Origin: Rhodobacteraceae bacterium F11138
GTDB lineage: Bacteria; Pseudomonadota; Alphaproteobacteria; Rhodobacterales; Rhodobacteraceae
Direction: 5' to 3'
DNA: 64,000 nucleotides
NCBI GenBank assembly: GCA_016521575.1
Contig: JAEKDP010000013.1
Coordinates: 31,778 to 95,777, forward strand
Part shown: in pieces, positions 1-9,773 of the stretch
Numbering within the stretch: position 1 is the stretch's first letter
How the letters are laid out: each line of letters begins with the position of its first letter
Made by a program: the position numbers and the translations under genes
Notes under the pieces: model-generated
The model's input: the letters and a program-made list of their open reading frames with translations, nothing else
Told to the model about the DNA's origin: nothing
Databases searched by the model: none

Positions 1-263
1 GTCAGATCGACCGAAACCTTGGTCACCGGCAACGGGTGGCACAACGGAATCAGGTCGGGGGTTTTCTTTGCACCCATGATTCCGGCCAGACGGGCCACCC
101 CCAGCACGTCCCCCTTGCGGGCGCGTCCTTCGGAGATGATGTCATAGGTCGCCGGAGCCATGCGAACATGCCCCTGCGCAATGGCGATGCGGGCGGTGCT
201 GGGCTTGTCCGAGACATCCACCATATGGGCATCGCCCTGGGCATCGAAATGGGTCAGTGCCAT
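1..263 (-). CDS. moaC: Cyclic pyranopterin monophosphate synthase MoaC (partial)
   Basis: MoaC acts in molybdenum cofactor synthesis, converting the 3',8-cyclo-GTP product of MoaA into cyclic pyranopterin monophosphate in the cytoplasm. Only about 87 N-terminal residues are visible; the gene runs off the left edge. The start [20 protein letters not shown] and the conserved stretch [16 protein letters not shown], with the family LCHPL motif, are clear. The ATG lies one base after the trpC stop codon, so it is the last visible member of the trpG-trpD-trpC-moaC run. The assignment is firm; completeness cannot be judged. Confidence 0.93.
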   Translation of the reverse strand, partial: MALTHFDAQGDAHMVDVSDKPSTARIAIAQGHVRMAPATYDIISEGRARKGDVLGVARLAGIMGAKKTPDLIPLCHPLPVTKVSVDL

Positions 264-264
264 G

Positions 265-1077
265 TCACATGGCCCCGGGCATCAGCGGGTTGTCCAGCAA
301 GGCCCGCGTCGCTGCCGTAACATCGTCCTGACGCATCAGGCTTTCGCCGATCAGGAAATCGCGCACGCCATAGCGCGCCATATCGGCCAGATCGGCGGGC
401 GTGTTCAATCCGCTTTCGCTGACGATGGTGCGATCGCCGGGCACCAGTTTGGACAGGTTCCGGGTCACGTCCAAAGTGGTTTCAAAGGTTTTCAGATCGC
501 GATTGTTGATACCGATCAAGGGGGACTTCAGATTTGCGGCACGGTCCAGTTCCGCGGCGTCATGGACCTCGATCAACACGTCCATACCCCATTCGCGGGC
601 CGTGCTTTCCAGTTCGGCCGCCTGATCGTCGCTCACGCTGGCCATGATGATCAGGATGCAGTCGGCGCCCAGACTGCGGGCTTCGACGACCTGATAGGGG
701 TCGTACATGAAATCCTTGCGCAGTACCGGCAATGCACAGGCCGCACGCGCCTGAACCAGAAAATCCTTGGCACCCTGGAAACTGGGAGTATCCGTGAGAA
801 CGGAAAGGCAGGCCGCACCGCCCTTTTCATAGGCTTCCGCCAGCGCGGCGGGATCAAATGCCGGACGGATCAACCCCTTGGACGGGCTGGCCTTCTTGAT
901 TTCGGCGATCAGCCCATACCCACGGCGGCTGGCCTGTTGCAGGGCTTCGGCGAACGGGCGGACGGGCGATGCCGCGCGGGCGGCAGACTCGACTTCCGGC
1001 AGGGGGCGTTCGGCCTGGTTGGCGGCGATCTCTTCCAGCTTGTAGGTCTTGATCCTGTCGAGAATGGTATCGGTCAT
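265..1077 (-). CDS. trpC: Indole-3-glycerol phosphate synthase
   Basis: TrpC closes the indole ring, converting carboxyphenylaminodeoxyribulose phosphate to indole-3-glycerol phosphate in tryptophan synthesis. The protein is 270 residues, normal for a monofunctional TrpC, and forms a TIM barrel. Visible family motifs are [13 protein letters not shown] near residue 60 with the catalytic lysine region, [13 protein letters not shown] near 120, [16 protein letters not shown] near 190 and VSESGL near 220. Its ATG overlaps the trpD stop by four bases (ATGA), implying translational coupling. It is a separate gene, not fused to trpF as in enterobacteria. Confidence 0.97.
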   Translation of the reverse strand: MTDTILDRIKTYKLEEIAANQAERPLPEVESAARAASPVRPFAEALQQASRRGYGLIAEIKKASPSKGLIRPAFDPAALAEAYEKGGAACLSVLTDTPSFQGAKDFLVQARAACALPVLRKDFMYDPYQVVEARSLGADCILIIMASVSDDQAAELESTAREWGMDVLIEVHDAAELDRAANLKSPLIGINNRDLKTFETTLDVTRNLSKLVPGDRTIVSESGLNTPADLADMARYGVRDFLIGESLMRQDDVTAATRALLDNPLMPGAM

Positions 1078-2093
1078 TCGGTATCCTGCGTGTATTTCGC
1101 CAAGGCGGTGATCTTGTCGCGCGCGGCACCGCTGTCGATGCTGTCCTTGGCCATCGCAACACCTTCGCGCAGATTGTCGGCTTTGCCCGCGACCGCAAGC
1201 GCCGCGGCGGAGTTCAGCAGCACGGCATCACGATAGGCCGAAGGCGCGCCATCCAGCAAGGCGCGCAGCGCATCGGCGTTGTGTTCCGGTGTCCCGCCCA
1301 GGATATCCTGGAACGGGTGTACCGGCAGGCCGGCGTCTTCGGGATGAAGTTCGATTTCGCGGATCGTGCCATTTTCCAGCGCGGCAACCCAGCTGACGCC
1401 GGTAATCGTCAACTCATCGGTGCCGTCGCTGCCATGAACAAGCCAGGCGCAATCAGACCCCAGATCGGCCAGCGTTTCCGCCATGGGCCGGATCAGGTCG
1501 CGGGAGAACGCGCCGGTCAGCTGACGTTTGACCCCGGCCGGATTTGTCAGCGGCCCCAGGATGTTGAAGATCGTGCGCGTGCCCAGTTCGGACCGGCTGG
1601 GCCCCACATGGGCCATCGCCGGGTGATGCATGGGCGCCATCATGAAGCCGATGCCAACCGCGTTCAGCGCCTTTTCCACCACACGCGGGCCAACCATGAC
1701 GTTGATCCCCATCTGACCCAGCGCATCCGCCGCGCCGGATTTCGAGCTCAGGTTGCGGTTGCCGTGTTTGGCCACCGGCACACCGGCCCCCGCAACCACG
1801 AACGCGGTCGCGGTCGAGATGTTCAGCGTGCCTTTGCCGTCGCCGCCGGTTCCGACGATGTCGATGGCCCCCGCCGGAGCGGCGACCTTGTGGCATTTCG
1901 CGCGCATCACCGCGGCGGCGGCGGCGAATTCATCCACCGTTTCGCCGCGTGTGCGCAGCGCCATCAGCAACCCGCCGATCTGGCTGGGGGTGGCTTCGCC
2001 TTCGAACAGGATGGTAAAGGCCTGTTCCGCTTCCCCGCGGCCTAGTGGACGTTCCGCGGCGGTGCCGATCAGCGGTTTGAGAGCATCGCTCAT
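1074..2093 (-). CDS. trpD: Anthranilate phosphoribosyltransferase
   Basis: TrpD transfers phosphoribose from PRPP to anthranilate, the second dedicated step of tryptophan synthesis. The protein is 339 residues, usual for the family. The PRPP loop [14 protein letters not shown] lies near residue 80, [17 protein letters not shown] near 108 and [10 protein letters not shown] near 178; all are diagnostic. Its start overlaps the trpG stop by four bases and its stop overlaps the trpC start by four bases, so trpG-trpD-trpC is a tightly coupled unit. Confidence 0.97.
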   Translation of the reverse strand: MSDALKPLIGTAAERPLGRGEAEQAFTILFEGEATPSQIGGLLMALRTRGETVDEFAAAAAVMRAKCHKVAAPAGAIDIVGTGGDGKGTLNISTATAFVVAGAGVPVAKHGNRNLSSKSGAADALGQMGINVMVGPRVVEKALNAVGIGFMMAPMHHPAMAHVGPSRSELGTRTIFNILGPLTNPAGVKRQLTGAFSRDLIRPMAETLADLGSDCAWLVHGSDGTDELTITGVSWVAALENGTIREIELHPEDAGLPVHPFQDILGGTPEHNADALRALLDGAPSAYRDAVLLNSAAALAVAGKADNLREGVAMAKDSIDSGAARDKITALAKYTQDTE

Positions 2094-2671
2094 GCTGCAA
2101 CCTTCATGTCGTTCAGGAAATTGCCCAACAGCGCATGACCCTGTTCAGAGGCAATCGATTCAGGATGGAACTGCACCCCGTGAATGGGCAGGTCGCGATG
2201 CTGCAACCCCATGATCGTGCCGTCATCCAGCTCTGCGGTCACGGTCAGGGCGTCGGGCAGGCTGTCGCGGTCAACCACCAGCGAATGATATCGCGTCGCC
2301 TGAAACGGATCGGACAGCCCCGCAAAGATCCCGGCACCGGTGTGCCGTACCGTGCCCATCTTGCCGTGCACGATCTCATGACAGCGCACGACCTTGCCGC
2401 CAAAGGCCTGTCCGATTGTCTGATGCCCCAGACACACACCCATCAAGGGGGTCCGTGTCTCGGCTGCCGCCTGTGTCAGGGCAAGACAGATGCCGGCCTG
2501 ATCCGGGTCACAAGGCCCCGGGGACAGCAGAATCCCCGCCGGGTTCAACGCCATTGCCTGTTGGACGTCCAGCGCATCGTTTCGCCGGATCACCACATCG
2601 GCCCCCAACTCGCCCAAATAGTGTACGAGGTTGTAGGTAAACGAGTCATAGTTGTCTATCAGCAGCAGCAT
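2090..2671 (-). CDS. trpG: Anthranilate synthase component II (glutamine amidotransferase)
   Basis: TrpG hydrolyses glutamine and supplies ammonia to TrpE for anthranilate formation. The start at [11 protein letters not shown] is chosen because this is the conserved N-terminus of the family; an in-frame GTG-led extension of 21 residues has no similarity to it. The class I amidotransferase triad is intact: nucleophile Cys80 in GVCLGHQ, and His169 and Glu171 in VQFHPES. At 193 residues the length is normal. Its partner TrpE is encoded 1.9 kb away in a different transcription unit. Confidence 0.96.
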   Translation of the reverse strand: MLLLIDNYDSFTYNLVHYLGELGADVVIRRNDALDVQQAMALNPAGILLSPGPCDPDQAGICLALTQAAAETRTPLMGVCLGHQTIGQAFGGKVVRCHEIVHGKMGTVRHTGAGIFAGLSDPFQATRYHSLVVDRDSLPDALTVTAELDDGTIMGLQHRDLPIHGVQFHPESIASEQGHALLGNFLNDMKVAA

Positions 2672-2852
2672 CGGGCAATCATTCGATATGGGCTGGAGGC
2701 GGGGGCCCCCGTCGCGGTATAGTGGCTGCACCATACATGTTCAGGGTTGTCGGGCAGCGTCAAGGGCAAGGGCGCAAACCGGCCCCGGGCCCGCCGCAAA
2801 CGCCGCTCAGACGGTGCAGGTGGATCCCGGTTGATCAGAGAGGCAAAGGGCG
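2672..2852. promoter_or_regulatory. Divergent intergenic region trpG / deacetylase
   Basis: This 180-base gap separates the minus-strand trpGDC-moaC unit from the plus-strand deacetylase gene and must hold both promoters. No leader peptide rich in tryptophan codons was found on the trpG side, so control by classical trp attenuation is not supported here. No promoter hexamers stand out by eye. Confidence 0.4.
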
Positions 2853-4520
2853 ATGCGTGGATTCTACGGCGGTGTGTTCTGGGGCCTCGTGGTCAGCGGC
2901 CTTGCCGTGGCGGTGCTGTCGATTGTTTCGCCTCTCGCCCCGCCGCCGAAACTGGTGCAGGATGTGCCCGGGGCGACCAGCGACCCGGATCCGCGCGCAG
3001 TGCCCGCCACGGGCGGCAGCAGCGCACCGGACACGCGGGTCAAGGATGGCGCGCGGGCGGTGGCAAGGACCCGCAGCCCCGTTCCGGACAGCCTGAACGG
3101 GGTTGGCGCGCCGGTTGCGCCGACGACCGGACAGCCCCGGATATCCGGAACCGCCGATCAGCTTGCCGACCCGGCAATGCCGTCGGATCTGTCGGCCCTG
3201 CGGCGCTCATCCACCGAAGATGCGGTTGCCAAACCCCGTCCCGCTGCCCAGGCGCCGGTTGCGCCGGTTCCCGGACATGCGCTGCAACATCCCGTCAGAC
3301 CGGCGATGGAGCCGACCCCGGCCCAGACGGTTGCGCCCAAACCGCTGACAACCGCGCAGGGGCCGCAGCGGATCGACCTGCCGGCAATGCAGCCCGAACC
3401 CGCGCCTGCCGTCGCTGTGTCAGGGGGGGGTCCATCGCTGGTCGGCCCGGACGCAGACCCGGCCCCCAGGGCCTCGACCGTCTCGGCTCCGGTTCCGTTT
3501 TTGGCACCGGACGGCGCGCCGGTCCCGGATATCGCCGAACAGCTTGCCGGAGAGCGGCCTGGTGAACCCCAGCCCGTGCGCGGGGACGCTGCGGTCGAGA
3601 TCGCTCCGATCCAGACCCAGAAACCGCCTGCCGCCGCGCCCCCGGATCAAAACCCGGTGTCCGATCCTGAGCCCGACGCCGGGCAGCGCGATGCCCGCGC
3701 GCCCTTGGTGCCGTCCATCGCGCCCCTGCCGCAAGCCGGGATCGACACCGATGGCCCGCGCGCCATCCTGGGCAAACGGGTTTTGCCGCTGACCGAACGC
3801 GCCCCTGCCAACCCGGTTTCAAACGGCGCGCCGTCCGGCATTCCGCCCTTGCAGGAATTCGCCACTCTTTTCGAGGCACCCGCCGAGAAGCCGTTGATGG
3901 CCATTGTGCTGATCGACGACACGGGTTCCGTCGACCCGGCGGTTCTGGCGGCCTTTCCCTATCCGCTGAGCATCGCGGTCGATCCGGCCACCCCCGACGC
4001 GGCCGACATAATGGCCAGGCACCGGGCGGCGGGTTTCGAGATCCTGTCGCTGGTCGATCTGCCCGCAGGCGCCACCGCGCAGGATGTCGAAATCACGCTG
4101 AGCGCCGGATTCGATACCCTGACGCAGGCAGTTGGGGTGCTGGAAGGGCCGGGCAGCGGGTTGCAGGGCAACCGTCACCTGTCCGGGCAGGTGGCGGACT
4201 TCATCAGAAGCACCGGGCGTGGCATGGTCATGCAGGCTGGCGGCCTGAATGCGGCCTACAAGCTGGCGCGGCGCACCCATGTCCCCGCCGCGCTGGTGTT
4301 TCGCGATCTGGACGCGGACGCCCCGCCCCCGGAAGTCATGCGCCGATATCTGGATCAGGGGGCGTTGCGTGCCGGTCAGCAGGGCTGGGTGGTGATGCTG
4401 GGACGCCTGCGCCCGGACACGTTGCGCGTTCTGGCGCAATGGGGCGTGCAGGATGGCGGCACGCGCGTGGCATTGGCCCCGATCTCGGCCGTGTTGCAAA
4501 GGTCCGTGACGCAGGACTGA
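2853..4520 (+). CDS. Divergent polysaccharide deacetylase family protein (YibQ/DUF610 type)
   Basis: The 555-residue protein has an N-terminal membrane anchor (about residues 5-25, GVFWGLVVSGLAVAVLSIV), then a long Pro/Ala-rich low-complexity linker (about 30-345), and a C-terminal NodB-like divergent deacetylase domain starting at PLMAIVLIDDTG near 350. Family members are probably periplasmic and their substrate is not established; catalysis has not been shown for most. The gene lies between trpE (convergent) and trpG (divergent), a placement that may be ancestral in this group. The linker is the most variable part, and function is inferred only at fold level. Confidence 0.8.
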   Translation: MRGFYGGVFWGLVVSGLAVAVLSIVSPLAPPPKLVQDVPGATSDPDPRAVPATGGSSAPDTRVKDGARAVARTRSPVPDSLNGVGAPVAPTTGQPRISGTADQLADPAMPSDLSALRRSSTEDAVAKPRPAAQAPVAPVPGHALQHPVRPAMEPTPAQTVAPKPLTTAQGPQRIDLPAMQPEPAPAVAVSGGGPSLVGPDADPAPRASTVSAPVPFLAPDGAPVPDIAEQLAGERPGEPQPVRGDAAVEIAPIQTQKPPAAAPPDQNPVSDPEPDAGQRDARAPLVPSIAPLPQAGIDTDGPRAILGKRVLPLTERAPANPVSNGAPSGIPPLQEFATLFEAPAEKPLMAIVLIDDTGSVDPAVLAAFPYPLSIAVDPATPDAADIMARHRAAGFEILSLVDLPAGATAQDVEITLSAGFDTLTQAVGVLEGPGSGLQGNRHLSGQVADFIRSTGRGMVMQAGGLNAAYKLARRTHVPAALVFRDLDADAPPPEVMRRYLDQGALRAGQQGWVVMLGRLRPDTLRVLAQWGVQDGGTRVALAPISAVLQRSVTQD

Positions 4521-4542
4521 CCCCGTTCGGGCCGTGGGGTCA
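4518..4542. terminator. Bidirectional hairpin shared by the deacetylase and trpE stop codons
   Basis: The arms TGACCCC (4518-4524) and GGGGTCA (4536-4542) form a perfect 7-bp stem with an 11-base loop. The outermost TGA and TCA are the stop codons of the plus-strand deacetylase and the minus-strand trpE respectively. There is no long T tract, so termination strength is uncertain. Confidence 0.45.
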
Positions 4543-6051
4543 GCGATTGCCGTTGCCGGTGAACCGGGCCGCATCGGCGGCGGCGCGGCGGATGGCGTTG
4601 GATTTGTGCACCGTTTCCTGGTACTCGGCCTCGGGGTCGCTGTCATAGACCACACCGCCCCCGGCCTGAATATAAAGTTTGCGGTCCTGCACCACAGCGG
4701 TGCGCAGGGCGATGCACATGTCCATGTCGCCGCCCGCAGAAAAATACCCCACGCCGCCGCCATAAATGCCGCGTTTCTCGGGTTCCAGTTCGTCGATGAT
4801 CTCCATCGCGCGAACCTTGGGCGCGCCCGAAACGGTCCCGGCGGGCATTCCGGCAAAGAACGCGTCCAGCGCGTCCTTGTCTTCGGCCAGCTCGCCGACC
4901 ACGTTGGACACGATGTGCATGACATGGCTGTAGCGTTCGATGATGAATTGCTCTGTCGGGCGCACGGTGCCGATCTTGCTGACCCGTCCGGTATCGTTGC
5001 GCCCCAGATCCAGCAGCATGAGATGCTCGGCCAGTTCTTTCTTGTCGGCCAGAAGATCGGCTTCAAGCGCGCGATCCTCTTCCGGTGTCGCGCCGCGTGG
5101 GCGGGTGCCGGCGATGGGTCGGATCGTGACTTCGTCGCCAAACACCCGCACCAGAATTTCGGGCGAGGCACCGATCACCTGAAATCCGCCGAAGTTGAAA
5201 TAGAACATGAAGGGCGACGGGTTGGTGCGCCGCAGGCTTCGGTATAGCGCAAAGGGCGGCAGCGGAAAGTCCTGCGTCCAGCGTTGGCTGGGCACGACTT
5301 GAAAGATGTCCCCGGCGCGGATGTAGTCCTTGGCGGTCTTTACCGCGGCCTTGTAGCATTCGGGGCTGAAATTGCTGACCGGGGCGGCGATTTCGGCCGC
5401 TTCGCCCAGATCGCGGGATTCGGCGGGCATGGCGCGTTCCAGATCGCGCACCGCATCCATGACCCGCTCAGCGGCCTGGGCATAGGCGGCGCGGGCCGTC
5501 TGCCCTTGGCTGACCCAGGCGGGGGAAACCACGGTGACCTCTCCCTTGACGCCGTCCAGCACGGCCACCACCGAAGGCCGCAGCATGAGCGCATCGGGTA
5601 GACCCAGCGGGTCGGGCGGCACGTCGGGCAGATGTTCCACCAGCCGCACCATGTCATAGCCCAGATAGCCGAACAGCCCGGCGCAGGATTGCGGCAGATC
5701 GGCAGGCAGATCGATCCGGCTTTCGGCGATCAGCGCGCGCAGGGTATCCAGCGGGTTGCCATCCAGAGGCGTGAACCCGTCGGGGTCGAAACGTGCGCTG
5801 CGGTTCAGTTCGGACTGTTCGCCCCGGCAACGCCAGACCAGATCCGGCTTCATGCCGATGATCGAATACCGTCCGCGCACCTCGCCCCCGGTCACGGATT
5901 CCAGCATGAACACGTCTTTCTGCGTGCCGGTCAGTTTCAGCATCAGCGAAACGGGTGTATCCAGATCCGCCGCCAGACGGGTATAGACCACCTGATTCTG
6001 CCCGGCCTCGTAGGCAGATGCAAACGCGTCAAATTCGGGGGTCAGGGCCAT
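4540..6051 (-). CDS. trpE: Anthranilate synthase component I
   Basis: TrpE condenses chorismate with ammonia to form anthranilate, the committed step to tryptophan. The protein is 503 residues. The feedback-binding LES motif is at residues 50-52 (FMLESVTGGEVRGRYS), and the chorismate-binding core shows IAGTRPRGATPEED, LMLLDLGRNDTGRVS and SAGGDMDMCIALRT. It lies 12 bases after ppiD and is probably cotranscribed with it, apart from trpGDC. Feedback inhibition by tryptophan is expected from the intact LES element. Confidence 0.97.
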   Translation of the reverse strand: MALTPEFDAFASAYEAGQNQVVYTRLAADLDTPVSLMLKLTGTQKDVFMLESVTGGEVRGRYSIIGMKPDLVWRCRGEQSELNRSARFDPDGFTPLDGNPLDTLRALIAESRIDLPADLPQSCAGLFGYLGYDMVRLVEHLPDVPPDPLGLPDALMLRPSVVAVLDGVKGEVTVVSPAWVSQGQTARAAYAQAAERVMDAVRDLERAMPAESRDLGEAAEIAAPVSNFSPECYKAAVKTAKDYIRAGDIFQVVPSQRWTQDFPLPPFALYRSLRRTNPSPFMFYFNFGGFQVIGASPEILVRVFGDEVTIRPIAGTRPRGATPEEDRALEADLLADKKELAEHLMLLDLGRNDTGRVSKIGTVRPTEQFIIERYSHVMHIVSNVVGELAEDKDALDAFFAGMPAGTVSGAPKVRAMEIIDELEPEKRGIYGGGVGYFSAGGDMDMCIALRTAVVQDRKLYIQAGGGVVYDSDPEAEYQETVHKSNAIRRAAADAARFTGNGNR

Positions 6052-6063
6052 GATGCGCCGCCT

Positions 6064-7908
6064 TTACTGGAAACTGGCCTGTACCGCGTTCACGGCCTGC
6101 TGATCGATCTGCGGTTTGGACCGGACCTGAACGTCGCGGGCATAGGCCTGAAACAGCGCCTGCGCCAGCGCCTGATCCAGCTGCGCGGCAATCGCCGTGC
6201 GCATCTGGGTCAGCTTGGGGGTATCGGCGGGCGGCAGGGTGTCGTCCAGACGGACCAGAACGACGGACCCATCGCCGCTGACAACGCGCAACTCTCCCGG
6301 AGTCATCTCGAACACCTGGTTCATGAAATCCGCAGGGGTACCATCCAGAAACGCGGTGCGGGTCAATCCGTTCTCGACCCGGAAAGACAGGCCCGTTTCG
6401 GCCAGGTCCGGTGTTTCCTCAAGCTGTGCCATCACCGCCTCGGCGCGCGCTTTCAGCGCGGCTTCGGTCTGCTCTTGCGTCCAGGCCGCGACAACGCGGT
6501 CGCGGGCGGCATCAAACGGTTCGGGCCGAACCGGCAGGGTTTCATTCAGGCGCATCGCAAAGATGCTGCCGTCCTCGGCAAAGGTCACTTCGGGGAAATC
6601 GTCCTGGCTGACCGCGGCGGCGGCTTCGCGAAAGGCGATATGGGCGGCGACACCCTGATCGGACCCGTCGGTCCAGTCGATCTGACCCAGGGTCACGTCG
6701 GTTTCATCCGCCAGTTCCTCCAGCGTGGCCCCACCGGCCAGCAGGTCGTCGATGTTTTCGGCACGGGTTTCGATCAGGCGGCGGGCGCGGTCTCCGGCCA
6801 GTTCGGCCTCAAGCTCTTGGCGGGCGTCCTCGAAACTGGTGGTGCGCGCCTCGAGCACGCCGTTGACGCGAAACAAGGCAGACCCCAGCGGCGAGGCCAG
6901 CGGACCGACCACATCCCCCACCTGGGCGGCGAATACATCGTCGGCCGCTTCGCCCAGATCGTCGCGGGTGACATCGCCCAGATCGATGTCGGCCAAGGCC
7001 AGACCACGCTGTTCGACCAACGTTTCAAAAGTCGCTCCGCCCACTTCCAGCTGCGCCTTGGCGTTGGACGCGGCGGCCACGTCGGGAAACACCAGGCGTT
7101 CGACCAGGCGCCGCTCGGGCAGGTCATATTCGGCGCTGCGACTGTCGTACAGATCCTGCAGGGCCGATTCGTCAACTTCCACCTGATCCAGGATCATTTC
7201 CGGGGTCAGCAGCACATAGGTCAGCTGTTTGGTTTCCGGCAGCGTGAACATGTCCGGATGCGCGTCATAATAGGTGCGCAACTCTTCCGGGGTGGGGGCC
7301 GGGATCGGGTTTTCCAGATCCGCTTCCGTCAAGGCGGCCCAGGCAAAACTGCGGCGCGCGGCGACATAATCGGTCAAGGTCTCGGTCAGCACGTCCGGCA
7401 TCCGGGCACCGGATACGATCGCCCCCTGCACCAGCGTGCGCGCGGATTCGGCCCGCAGGTCGTTTTCGAACTCGGTTTCCTCGATTCCGGCCTGATTCAG
7501 TGCAAACCGATAGGTTTCACGGTCGAACTTGCCGTCGATGCCCTTGAATGCGTCAATCTTCAGAATTTCCTTTTGCAGGTTCGCATCCCCGATCGACAGG
7601 CCCATTTCGGCAACTTCGTTGTCCAGCGAAGCCAGCGCCACAAGACGCGACAGAACCGCCTGGTCCAGCCCCAGGACCTGGACCTGGGACATCGGCAGGG
7701 CCTCACCCGTCTGCGCTTCGTACGTGCGGATTTCGCGTTGCAATTCGCGGGCATAGGCGTCAACGCTGATGGTCTGGTCGCCAACGTGTCCGATGGTCCG
7801 CACGGTGCCGCTGAGATTGGTGGCGCCAAAGCCGGCCAGCCCGACGATCAGCAGTGCCAGGATGATCCAGACAAAGGTCTTGGAGAAACTTTTTACACCT
7901 GCGGCCAT
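6064..7908 (-). CDS. ppiD: SurA N-terminal / PpiD-type peptidyl-prolyl isomerase
   Basis: This 614-residue membrane-anchored periplasmic chaperone has one N-terminal transmembrane helix (about residues 10-30, TFVWIILALLIVGLAGFGA), a SurA-like N-terminal domain starting near VDAYARELQREI, and a PPIC rotamase-like segment about residues 240-360. PpiD family proteins sit near the Sec translocon and help newly exported proteins fold. The length matches PpiD. It is the first gene of a unit leading into trpE, an arrangement with no obvious functional logic. Whether the rotamase domain is active cannot be read from the sequence. Confidence 0.88.
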   Translation of the reverse strand: MAAGVKSFSKTFVWIILALLIVGLAGFGATNLSGTVRTIGHVGDQTISVDAYARELQREIRTYEAQTGEALPMSQVQVLGLDQAVLSRLVALASLDNEVAEMGLSIGDANLQKEILKIDAFKGIDGKFDRETYRFALNQAGIEETEFENDLRAESARTLVQGAIVSGARMPDVLTETLTDYVAARRSFAWAALTEADLENPIPAPTPEELRTYYDAHPDMFTLPETKQLTYVLLTPEMILDQVEVDESALQDLYDSRSAEYDLPERRLVERLVFPDVAAASNAKAQLEVGGATFETLVEQRGLALADIDLGDVTRDDLGEAADDVFAAQVGDVVGPLASPLGSALFRVNGVLEARTTSFEDARQELEAELAGDRARRLIETRAENIDDLLAGGATLEELADETDVTLGQIDWTDGSDQGVAAHIAFREAAAAVSQDDFPEVTFAEDGSIFAMRLNETLPVRPEPFDAARDRVVAAWTQEQTEAALKARAEAVMAQLEETPDLAETGLSFRVENGLTRTAFLDGTPADFMNQVFEMTPGELRVVSGDGSVVLVRLDDTLPPADTPKLTQMRTAIAAQLDQALAQALFQAYARDVQVRSKPQIDQQAVNAVQASFQ

Positions 7909-7995
7909 GATACCCCCTGATTTGGCATGTGCTGCCCTGATTTTCGCCGCCTTGTCTACGACGCGCGCTTTTGGGGGGCAAGCCGTGAAGCGTCC

Positions 7996-9171
7996 CTAGG
8001 GGCGCAACCCCGACAGGCGTTGAAACAGGGTTGCGATGCCGGGCCGGTCCAGGTTTGCAAAAGCGATGCGCAGGTGGCGTTCGCCGGGGCGGTCGCCGGC
8101 AGGTGCGAACATGCTGCCGGGCAGGGCCAGCACGCTGGCCTCGCGCAATATCATGCGGGCCAGGTCATCCGACGTCATGTCGAACGGGTGTTTGAGATAG
8201 GCGAAATAGGCCCCCAGCCCCGCCAGTTCCCAGCCCTGATCGGCCAGCTGCGGAAATCCGTCCTTAATGGCGGCGCGGCGGGCCAGGATTTCGACCCGTT
8301 CCGCCGCCAGCCAGTCCTGCAGGTTGCGGATGCCCCAAAGGGCGGCGTGTTGCCCGACCTGGGCCGGGCAGATGGTGACTGTATCCAGAAATTTTTCGAC
8401 CTCGGGCATCAGATCGTCCGAGGTCAGCAAGGCCCCGACCCTGTGCCCCGTCAGCCGATACGCCTTGGAAAAGGAATACAGATGCAGCAGGGTCTGATCC
8501 CAGTCCGGATCGGTGAACAGATCATGCGCCGCCCCCGAGCGGCTGTCGAAATCGCGATAGGTTTCGTCGATCAGCAACTTCAACCCATGGGATCTGGCCA
8601 GCTCATAGAAGGTCCGGACCAGTTCGGCCGGGTATTCCGCCCCGGTGGGGTTGTTGGGCGTGACAAGCACGATGGCGCGCGTGCGTTCAGAGATCAGCGC
8701 AGCGGCCTGTTCGGGATCGGGCAGCATGTCGGCCTGCACCGGCAAGGGCACGGTGTGAACCCCGGCCATGTCCAGCCACATCTTGTGATTGAAATACCAG
8801 GGCGTCGGCAGAATGATCTCGTCGCCTTCGCCGGTCAGGGCGGCGATCGCCGCGGCAAAGGCCTGATTGCATCCCGAGGTGATCGCCACTTGTGGCGGGC
8901 GTATGCTGCCGCCGTACAGGCGTGAAACCTGCGCGGCGAGTTCATCGCGCAATTCGGGCAGCCCCAGCACCGGGCCATACAGATGCGTTTCGTCATTGCT
9001 CAGGATCGACTCGGCGATGGCCTGCCGCAATTGCAGCGGCGGCGGAGCCAGAGGAGCGGCCTGTGACACCAAAAGCAGCGGACGGTCCGCCGGATGATCG
9101 AGACCGTCCAGCCAGGCGCGGGTTTCGACGATGGGGGATTGAAACGTGGATCGCGTGCGGCTGCGTGTCAT
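7996..9171 (-). CDS. PLP-dependent class I/II aminotransferase
   Basis: A 391-residue fold-type I aminotransferase. The PLP-binding lysine is probably K236 in YSFSKAYRLTGHRVG, and the substrate/cofactor loop TPNNPTG spans 171-177. The N-terminal half carries the usual YGPVLGLPELRDEL segment. The amino donor cannot be deduced; aspartate, aromatic or alanine specificity are all possible in this family. It is flanked by ppiD downstream and gpt upstream, neither of which indicates a pathway. Confidence 0.85.
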   Translation of the reverse strand: MTRSRTRSTFQSPIVETRAWLDGLDHPADRPLLLVSQAAPLAPPPLQLRQAIAESILSNDETHLYGPVLGLPELRDELAAQVSRLYGGSIRPPQVAITSGCNQAFAAAIAALTGEGDEIILPTPWYFNHKMWLDMAGVHTVPLPVQADMLPDPEQAAALISERTRAIVLVTPNNPTGAEYPAELVRTFYELARSHGLKLLIDETYRDFDSRSGAAHDLFTDPDWDQTLLHLYSFSKAYRLTGHRVGALLTSDDLMPEVEKFLDTVTICPAQVGQHAALWGIRNLQDWLAAERVEILARRAAIKDGFPQLADQGWELAGLGAYFAYLKHPFDMTSDDLARMILREASVLALPGSMFAPAGDRPGERHLRIAFANLDRPGIATLFQRLSGLRP

Positions 9172-9218
9172 GGCGAAACCTCTGGGAAATGGGGTGTGTC
9201 CGGATAATCCCGCCGGGG

Positions 9219-9758
9219 TCAGTCGGTTCCCCGATAGGGTTCGACATATTGCAGGGCCATGTCCCAGGGAAAGAAGATCCAGGTGTCCTGGCTGACCTCG
9301 GTGATGAAGGTGTCGACCATCGGGCGGCCCTTGGGCTTGGCGTAGACCGTGGCGAAATGCGCCTTGGGGAACATCGCGCGCACGACCTCCAGCGTCTTGC
9401 CGCTGTCCACCAGGTCGTCGACGATCAGAATGCCGGTGCCGTCGCCCATCAACGCGGCGTCTGGCGATTTCAGCACCTTGGCCTCGGACTGGGCCTGGTG
9501 GTCGTAGGATTTGATGCTGATGGTATCGACGGTGCGGATATCCAGTTCACGGCTTACGATCATCGCCGGGGCCATGCCGCCGCGTGTAATCGCCACGACG
9601 GCACGCCAGCCGCCATTGTCGGGGCCTTCGCCATCCAGCCGCCAGGCCAGCGCACGACTGTCGCGATGGATCTGGTCCCAGCTGATATGAAACCCTTTTT
9701 CATGCGGCAGGCGGCCGGCGTCCTTGTCGGATTTCTTGCCGGTTTCATTTACGGTCAT
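9219..9758 (-). CDS. gpt: Xanthine phosphoribosyltransferase
   Basis: A purine salvage enzyme transferring phosphoribose from PRPP to xanthine and guanine. The 179-residue protein has the PRPP-binding loop [13 protein letters not shown] at residues 110-122 and the upstream [12 protein letters not shown] element near 55. It is slightly longer than enterobacterial Gpt because of a short charged N-terminal extension. It lies 15 bases downstream of the LysE-family gene on the same strand and is probably cotranscribed with it. Confidence 0.92.
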   Translation of the reverse strand: MTVNETGKKSDKDAGRLPHEKGFHISWDQIHRDSRALAWRLDGEGPDNGGWRAVVAITRGGMAPAMIVSRELDIRTVDTISIKSYDHQAQSEAKVLKSPDAALMGDGTGILIVDDLVDSGKTLEVVRAMFPKAHFATVYAKPKGRPMVDTFITEVSQDTWIFFPWDMALQYVEPYRGTD

Positions 9759-9773
9759 GGGGCACCTCTCGGG

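Noticed and set aside
2672..2852. Tryptophan-codon leader peptide before trpG
   Set aside because: No short frame with TGG-rich codons and following terminator/antiterminator pair was found upstream of trpG, and trpE is preceded closely by ppiD.
5632..7920. A very long plus-strand open frame opposite trpE and ppiD
   Set aside because: It is antisense to two well-identified genes; in high-G+C DNA the complementary frame often stays open. No family motifs are seen.
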